Of a stretch of DNA of 64,000 nucleotides, positions 57,156 through 64,000 are shown in pieces. The stretch is taken from positions 1,240,001 through 1,304,000 of the forward strand of contig JAAROD010000081.1 in NCBI GenBank assembly GCA_012274445.1, written 5' to 3'. The number at the start of each line of letters is the position of its first letter. Within the stretch, counting starts at the first letter, position 1. The stretch comes from Sclerotiophoma versabilis. Lineage: Eukaryota > Ascomycota > Dothideomycetes > Pleosporales > Didymellaceae. Both the position numbers and the translations under genes were made by a program. The notes beneath the pieces were generated by a model. That model saw nothing but the letters and a program-made list of their open reading frames with translations. It did not search any database and was not told the DNA's origin.

Positions 57156-58701
57156 ATGAGTGGGTGTTACGGCAGCATCCCATTCCTCAGCGGCCATACC
57201 CGCCGCACCCCGCCTCCGGCAAATGGTACCAACAGGCGCCACCGTCGCCGCCAGAATGTTGATCCAAATTACGGATATGCTGACGTATTATCAATGACTG
57301 TCGCGGATTACAGAACCGCTGCTCCGAATCAGTATGGGAGGAATGGATGCCAGCCATCTACCACCCGAGGCAACGCTGCCTGCAATCCTTACTTTCGTGG
57401 ATCATCATTGAATCAAGCAAACCTTGGTCGGCAATATCCAACATGCCCGAGCGAGGCTTCACCCTACGCGTCCAACCCTTATGATGCGAGAAACGGAGGT
57501 GGGTTTCATCAGCAGCAGCAGGCTGATTCGCCGCCCGACACAGGTATGGACTGGATGTCGGAGCAGACTGGTACATTCGTCCATGGGCCGGCCACATCGT
57601 TAGCAACAGAGTCAAATGGACAGTTCATGGCTCAGAGCTTCAAGCAAACCCACACTGAAGAGCCGTATCAGAGTCTGTCCTCTGTGCTGTTGCGATCAAA
57701 CCTCGATCAGCTCGCCACGCTCCAGTCAGGCTCCAATGGGATGGATCAGGCCTATCAGTACACTCCAGGGAGGCAGTCCGGATCTTCGATGGATTTGGAA
57801 AGTCCATACGTGGATATTGCCCAGCTGCAGCTGTCACATGATCCTCTTGAAAGTCAGATCGAAGCGGAGCCATGGTCAACCATCAACTCACGTTACAGGG
57901 ATCCTCAATATACATTCCCAGACCAAGAGCCAAGAGTAATGTCAGCTTTTCTGGATGTAGCTAGTTCCATGTCAGCGAGTCTGTGGAGTAGGGGTGATCA
58001 GAGCACAATGTTCCATGAGAATCCAGACGTGTCGGAGACAACCTTCAACTCAGACATTGAAAACATTGTAAACAGCTATCCGCCAGTCCGGGAGATAGAG
58101 AGCCAAAGTGGTCCCATGCGGCAGGGAGCGCACAAAAGAAACCACACTCAAGGGCAAGCACCCCACCCTAATGCAGTAGCCTTTCAATGTCGCCTGGAGA
58201 GGGAAGGAACCCCACTTGAAGTACCAGAAGTAGGACCCAACAGTCAGATAGACAATCCTGTCGTGTGAGTAGACTATCCAAGTCTACTACAGGGCAACAT
58301 TGCTGACTTCAACCAGATACCTGAGTGCTCGAAGTTCTCTTTCAGTCCCGCCGCCTGGAACTCCGAACTGTGCTCATTCCTCGCCTTCGAGTGGCAGTTC
58401 ACAGATGAGCGTCACTTCGTTCTCAGAGCCGGCAGTTTTGTGTTGTGATGTGGCTAATTGTCTGACCAAATTCAAGGGAAGATTCCGAAAGGGCAACCTG
58501 GCACGTCACAAGCGTCGCCTTCACAAGGGCGTGCCAGGTGATTACCGATGTAAAGATACTCACTGTCCTCGAGCCTTCAACCGTTCCGATGCACGTCTTA
58601 AGCACTATCGGAAATACCATCCCGAATTTGTTGCTGGACCGGCAATTCCTCGTGGTTCTTCTAATGCAGATACTTCGAGCGACTTGCAAACTTCCAGATA
58701 G
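57156..58701 (+). CDS. Two-finger C2H2 zinc-finger protein (copy 3)
   Basis: Two exons, 57156-58264 and 58317-58701; 52-bp intron with donor GTGAGT, CTGAC branch near 58301 and acceptor AACCAG, phase 2. Length is about 497 residues, starting MSGCYGSIPFLSGHTRRTPP. The N-terminal 370 residues are Gln/Ser/Pro/Tyr-rich and disordered with a basic patch (RRHRRRQ). The fingers are CDVANC...GNLARHKRRLH and CKDTHC...SDARLKHYRKYH, both CX4C, followed by about 25 residues. Likely transcription factor. Finger 2 is nearly superposable on that of the gene at 50331, and the intron position and phase agree. Confidence 0.82.
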
Positions 58702-61700
58702 CATAAGAGAGGCGGTCATCCTGCAAGGGCCCTGAGAGGCTCACGATATTGAAAGGATGACGAATGCGGGTGAGAAGACGACAACACCCTGCTGTATGCG
58801 GTATCGTGCTCAATGAAAGGCTGGCTTGTTCATAATGGACGGCTATGGGGTATCGCTCTGGATCGGCTCAATCTCATGGGTCGATGTAGTGTAGACATGC
58901 TGTATTGTGTTGTCAGACCGCAAGGTTTGCTGCAAAGGTTCCTTCCTCCGGTAACTAGGCTTTTATCTGTCACATATGGTGGGTGACGTGCAAGGCTGTA
59001 AGGCACGAGGAAGAAGCCTCGCATGCAGACAACAAGTTGTTGGAATATGTTTTTCGGTGGTGTTCAGGCGTTGAGGATCGTTTCGTTCGGGTTTCTTATA
59101 CGTTTACGAGAAGGTAGACTCGTTCGCTGGTTATAGGGGCGCCAAGGAGGCTACCACCAGTCGCCACGTGCGTGTAATTTTGGGCATGAGCAGGCAGCAT
59201 GCTGGCATGTGAGCCTCTCAAACGTGTGCTTGTGCAAAGCGTCCAAACGTCATCGTCTGAGATGTGGAGAAGAGTGACGCTGATGGAAGTGGGACAAAGG
59301 ACTAGAAAACTGGGGCAGCGCTAGAGCAAGGCTGGTACCGAGTGTGGAGCAACGACGGCCCGGGGACATGCTCGGGGATCCTAAACGAGCGACGACATGC
59401 GCACTCGACGTCGACTCAAATATCTTGAGCACCTCCCGCAAGCAGACCACCTGTTACGCCAATCTCGCGATTGTAGTGGCCTTGGTAAACGACCGACTAG
59501 ACTCAGCATCCGCTGAGCTGAAAGCGCATCGACAGTCGCTGTACTGATTTGAAGAGTCTGAGGACTTTGTAAGAAGAGAAAGAATGACAGAAGGAAAAGA
59601 GGGGAACGTACTGTAATATCGCAGATATTTTCCTGCGTTACGTGTCTGGGGTGGCCTGCTGGTCTGAGATTTCGAAACGCACAACCTTGACGTGGCCACC
59701 AAGGGCTTAGTGTTACTTCGAAATGAAGCAACGAGATCGCCAGTCAGAGTCCACACCCTCAACAAACATATCATTTGGTCCGTTCTCCTTCTGTGTTCAT
59801 TTTCTGTAGGCCTCTCATTTGTGGACCAGATCCGAGTAGCCGGTTACCTTCTCATTGAGTATCTTGTCGGGAGGACGGGTTTTACAAAATTGACAGATCA
59901 AGGTCTCATCGCTTGGTATTGAGGGCATGAGTGGCGTAGTTTACGCGTACAGGAGTCATCTGCTATTGCTCGTGTGTATCCTAGGGAATCAAGGGTGTGC
60001 CTGCATACTTGCCACATTTCATTCACCGTTCGTTCGCTACACCCTGTGTGCAGCACATGACAGGTTAATTGGATGCATGGCTTGCATCTAGTTGATACTT
60101 ACAAAGAGGCTGTATGCACATCGTCGTGGTCTTCCGCGAGTCAGATTAGGTACCTGCAACCGGTGGCCAACCGTTTGCCACAAGAAGTATTATCATGAGT
60201 CAGATGCACTAACTGTTCACCATTTGCATTTACGTCTTCACATCAAGGATCCAATGTGCGCTCTTACCTTCCAACTCAGCTTCTTACGCTCGGTGCTCCG
60301 AAGGCTTACCGGTCAAACGAAAGTCTAACATTCTATTCCTCCCCTTCAGCTACCTCTTCTGCACCCAGCCCGGTTTACTTACCGACGGAAGCGCCTACTA
60401 CGATTGCTTTTTAACACACGCCTTAGAGGCCGTGCTTAAGCGATAAGCAGAGCGTAATTTGCCCCCACTGATGCTCCGAGAGCACAGCCACGCTCGCTGC
60501 ACCATCAGGTGTCCGCTTCAACCTACAGCTGTCTCATCCCGAGAGCCTTGCCACATTCTGCAAAGATCTTGCAGCTTCTAAATATGACCATCGTTTCTTC
60601 TATCAAATTCTTTTCGATGGTGTTGAGAAGAGGTTGGGGCAAGGCTAAGGCTGAATCGATTTGACATGCATAGGCGCAAGGTTACCATAGGCTGCGCATG
60701 AATAAACCAGGATCCGCACTGGCAACTAACTGCCAATCAAGTTCAGTAGCCTCAACAATCTATTGCGACATATCATCTCCTCAACCCCTACGATTCATAA
60801 GCCCTCGATCCTTTGATACACACCTTGTGCTTGAAGACTAAATTCACTTGCCAACATGCTGCGCATCAAACAAGGTTCACCGGCTCAAAGCCTGCTGCGC
60901 ACCATATTCTACTGGCCAGGCTATCGTATCTACAGCTACCAATCGGCGAGGTATTCCTTGATCAAGAGTGTTATCGGAATCGAACAATCGAACCCCACTG
61001 GGCCACCTCGAGCACCCACCTGGCCGTTCGAAGAGATCTATGGAAAGAGTTCCCGTAGTCTCGTCCATACAGACACCGTGATACAACACTTCACTAGCAA
61101 TACCCAACCACTTCACCAACACAAGAACGAACTGAGTTGTCCTTAGGACACAAAGGGACCTGCAGCTTCTCGCCAACCCCTGTATCAACACGGACGCATT
61201 ATGCACGAAATGGCAAAACTATAATGCTGGCCAATGATCGAGTCCACCTCCTTTTCAACAGTACGAAACTACACATCTCGGCCTTGACCGCTCGATTGCT
61301 TCTCCGGCGAGTTCGACCCTCGAGCCAAAGCTGATCTCTTCCTGGAGCTTCCGTTCCGTATGGAACATAAGTAGACATGCCCATATATCGCTGGTGTGGT
61401 TTTCTCAGCAACGCTGCCCTATCATGCAAGCCGAATACTGCGCCAACAACTAATCGTCCACGATGGAGACAGCAGCGCATGGAGACCATGCGCTCTCCTC
61501 CGCCTCACTATGCAACAAACACATGGCACGGCACCCGACTGGAACAATCGACTTCGTTTCGGCACTGTGGATTTTCTTCCCCGGTTCGCCTCACAAAGGG
61601 TGCATTCTGGAGGCTGACGCGAAGCCTCACTACTCGTTTTTGCTGATACGTTCGAGCGGTTAGCTGAATGACCGCCTGCATTTCACATCACACGGTAGCA

Positions 61701-61969
61701 GCAGCTCATTGGATGCATTACGCCCTTTTCACCCGATGTAGGCAGGCGAAAACTTGCGTCTGTGGCTCTCGCAGTCCATGTATGCTCACTTCGACGCGCA
61801 GCTGCCCATGCCGCGCGCCTAACCGCAATGACAGAGACCTATAAGTAGATCCTAGTAATGACGAGCAAGAATAGTGCAGTTTCACAGGCGTCTTGAAAGT
61901 AAGAAGAGAGTTTATGCTGAACGGTTACTCCGGATGCATGGACTCGTGGATGCTGTTGCTGACTTTAAA
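58702..61969. other. Gene-poor region, nothing convincing
   Basis: 3.3 kb between the last zinc-finger gene and the 3' end of the TRAPPC11-like gene. One 96-codon frame with an ATG (60856-61146) follows a C/A-rich leader but has no domain; see findings. Confidence 0.45.
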
Positions 61970-64000
61970 CTACTCGTGCGCACGCTTCCCCCCGTCTCCG
62001 GGTACCCAAACTTCCACCCTCCCCTTATCCTGCTTCAACCCCTCCGTGGCCTGCACTCTCAGTGTTTTATTGAAGTACCGATCAATTACCTTCATATTCG
62101 GTGCAATCCAAACGCCCTTCGCCATCGGCAGGATGTTGTAACGCACAGTTTGCCTACTCATAGGAAGCAGATGCACAGCTTTCAACTTCGGTCCACTGAA
62201 GCCAAACTCCTCGCTCGCTTCCATGTTGAACTCGAAAGTGAGGAAGTGCATCGTCGGGTTCTCAAGTGTGTAGTCCAAGTGCAGGACGTCTGAAACGGTT
62301 GTAGAAAGTTGTGAGGAGGCGAGGACGCGGGGCTCAGATGATGGTATCTGTATACGAGGGATGGGTAAAGAGGAGATGATTGGCTCAGCGTCTGGAGACG
62401 AAGTGCGCTGCCAAGTGATGTTGAGTGTTGTGTCGAGAGCCGTTGAGCGGCGCTCTTCCAAATTATTTTTGCGAATGTCCAGACTGAAGGACCAGTCATG
62501 CAGCTGTTGGAGATTCATTGCCGTGTCGGTAGGCGAAAACTCCTTGACAACGTCGCATGTTGCGCCCCCATGGACACTGTGCACTTCAACTGTGAGGTCT
62601 TTGACGATGAGCTGTTCGTCGGCGAAAGACGCAACTTTGGCGCGCAGGCCCCACTTTTGGGCGATGCCGAAGGCGTCTGTGGAGTCGGTGTTGCTTTCGG
62701 CTTCCTGCAGCTCAAAGTAACTGGGCCAGGGGTCTGGGTGAACTCGAGCATTCAGGTCGTAACTGGCTTCGAAGGCAGAATTGAAGACAAGATCAGCAAT
62801 CATGGTCTTGCTGATAGGAATGTCGCGGTCGCTGAGTAAATGATAGAGGACTTTGACTTCTAGAGCATAGTCTGCTGGATCTGCGGGTGCAGTGAAGCGT
62901 ATCTTTTCAATCGTTCTAGCGCCCTGTGTGAGTCTGCCAACTACATGGCCTGGAAGGTCGACATCTGTAGAACCGTCAAGGGGTGGCGGGACCTCCTTCA
63001 TTGGGGAAGATGCAGGGCGGTCGACCCAGGTGTATGCGAGGGTGTCCTTGGAGCGACCAAGCAGTCGAACTTCTAGCACGGCTTCTGTTTCTTCCTCTTC
63101 TTGATTGGATATCTCTATTGCCAACGTGACAGACTCATCTGTGAAATACTGCTCCCGCACATCTGGCAGTCTGATCTCCATCTTTGGCGGTTTTGGCAAG
63201 ATATGTGTAGTGATACCAGACAGCCGTTTCACTTTGCGTGGCTTAACCCCAGATTCGGCTTGGATCCACCATATCGAATGAGGCTCGGTCTGAAGTTCAG
63301 TGTTTGAACAGACCATCTCGAAGCGGTCTGCATCAATTTCGAAGACATAAGCTGTCGCCTCGACATCTCCCGCTTCGCGAAAGATGAGTGGGAAATTGTA
63401 CACCTTAGTCTGACCAGATCGTAGTGTCAAGTCTGCAGCTCCAGTCCACTTTGGCTTTCCTGGTGGCGTAGAGTTTTCTTGTAAGGTGCAGTCAAAAACG
63501 TTGGGCGAAGCACTCTCAGCAGCTTCATGCGTCAAACGTACCTCGCTCAGGCCACCCTTGAACTGTACATACAAAGAAGATAGCGTGATAGGAGCAGAGC
63601 CTGGCCGTGCCGTGGAAGTGACTACTATTTGCGACCGCAGTGGTTCACCTACGTTACCTTCGCTGCCGAGGAGAGCAAGATGAACAGACACTACAAGATT
63701 AGTATCAAGTTGCTTACAAATCAGGTCATACTTACAGCATGAGAGATAGTTCTGAGAATCGAGATTAACGGTAACCTTCTCCGAAGAACCCTCGTCTGGA
63801 AATGCGTCCAAACATGACATCAGATCATACCTGTATCGAGTCTTCCCAATCACAGCTTATTCTGGTCAGTATACGGTGGGTCAGCTTGTGGTAGGTATAT
63901 GCTGACCTTGGTTGTATAACTCCCACTCGGTAGCGACGTATGTCTCTTTGTCCTGAATATGTAACGCACACTCATGAAGAGCCCAGAGAACTTCTGAAGC
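61970..64000 (-). CDS. TRAPPC11/Gryzun-domain trafficking protein, 3' part
   Basis: C-terminal portion of a larger gene running off the right edge. Exons in the window: 63907-64000 (5' end missing), 63736-63855 and 61970-63690. The 51-bp intron at 63856-63906 has a GTCAGC donor. A 45-bp intron at 63691-63735 has donor GTAAGT, branch TACTAAT and acceptor TTGTAG; it contains no stop, so an intron-retaining reading would wrongly add 15 residues. The visible part is about 644 residues of beta-rich sequence ending in the Gryzun-type segment DRYFNKTLRVQATEG and VEVWVPGDGG. TRAPPC11 proteins act in TRAPP tethering at the Golgi and in autophagy. Assignment to TRAPPC11 rather than another TRAPP scaffold (Trs130 type) is likely, not certain. 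Confidence 0.75.

Noticed and set aside
61294..61325. GTTCGACCC, resembling a tRNA B-box
   Set aside because: No A-box or acceptor-stem pairing could be found at tRNA distance upstream.
42292..61969. Transposon remnants in the gene-poor region
   Set aside because: No terminal repeats, reverse transcriptase, integrase or transposase motifs were recognised by eye; a repeat library search would be needed to exclude decayed copies.

Overview
The window is nuclear DNA of a filamentous ascomycete. The evidence is many short spliceosomal introns (mostly 43-100 bp, GT...AG, with CTGAC or TACTAAC-like branch sites), compact intergenic spacers, and genes whose closest recognisable families are Pezizomycotina ones: a Hst3/Hst4-type sirtuin, Mediator Med19/Rox3, a berberine-bridge-type oxidoreductase, an Alt a 10/Cla h 10-like aldehyde dehydrogenase and fungal two-finger C2H2 proteins. 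A dothideomycete is the most likely source, mainly from the aldehyde dehydrogenase; this is inference without a database search.

Region 1 (1-42 kb) is dense with conserved housekeeping genes. In order: Hst3/Hst4-like histone deacetylase (+), PI-PLC-X phosphodiesterase (+), mitochondrial-type rhomboid protease (+), Trm11 tRNA methyltransferase (+), a Vrl1/VARP-like VPS9-ankyrin-PX-BAR protein (-), a secreted FAD-linked oxidoreductase (-), Vps11/Pep5 (-), a Yra1/Mlo3 mRNA-export adaptor (+), aldehyde dehydrogenase (+), a DDHD phospholipase (+), mitochondrial ribosomal protein uL10m (-), mitochondrial prolyl-tRNA synthetase (+), Med19 (-), Rad10/ERCC1 (+), an F-box protein (+) and a small Tyr/Gln/His-rich protein (+). 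Three head-to-head pairs share short promoters: Vps11/Yra1, uL10m/ProRS and Med19/Rad10. Two genes serve endolysosomal trafficking (Vrl1-like, Vps11) and the last gene of the window a TRAPP complex; two serve mitochondrial translation; two serve genome maintenance (sirtuin, Rad10).

Region 2 (about 42.3-62 kb) is very different. Some 20 kb hold only three convincing genes, all C2H2 zinc-finger proteins of the same design (long disordered Ser/Gln/Tyr/Pro-rich N-terminus, then two C-terminal fingers with shared signatures), separated by 3-6 kb of sequence full of stop codons. This looks like a dispersed, lineage-specific transcription-factor family.

Region 3 (61.97 kb to the end) is the 3' part of a TRAPPC11/Gryzun-domain gene running off the window. 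The most interesting points are the 633-bp intron and 30-bp exon in the Yra1 orthologue, the zinc-finger family in its gene-poor island, the Vrl1-like VPS9-BAR protein, and two stop-free in-frame introns that would escape simple ORF calling. Exon coordinates were read by eye and are models, not transcript-supported.
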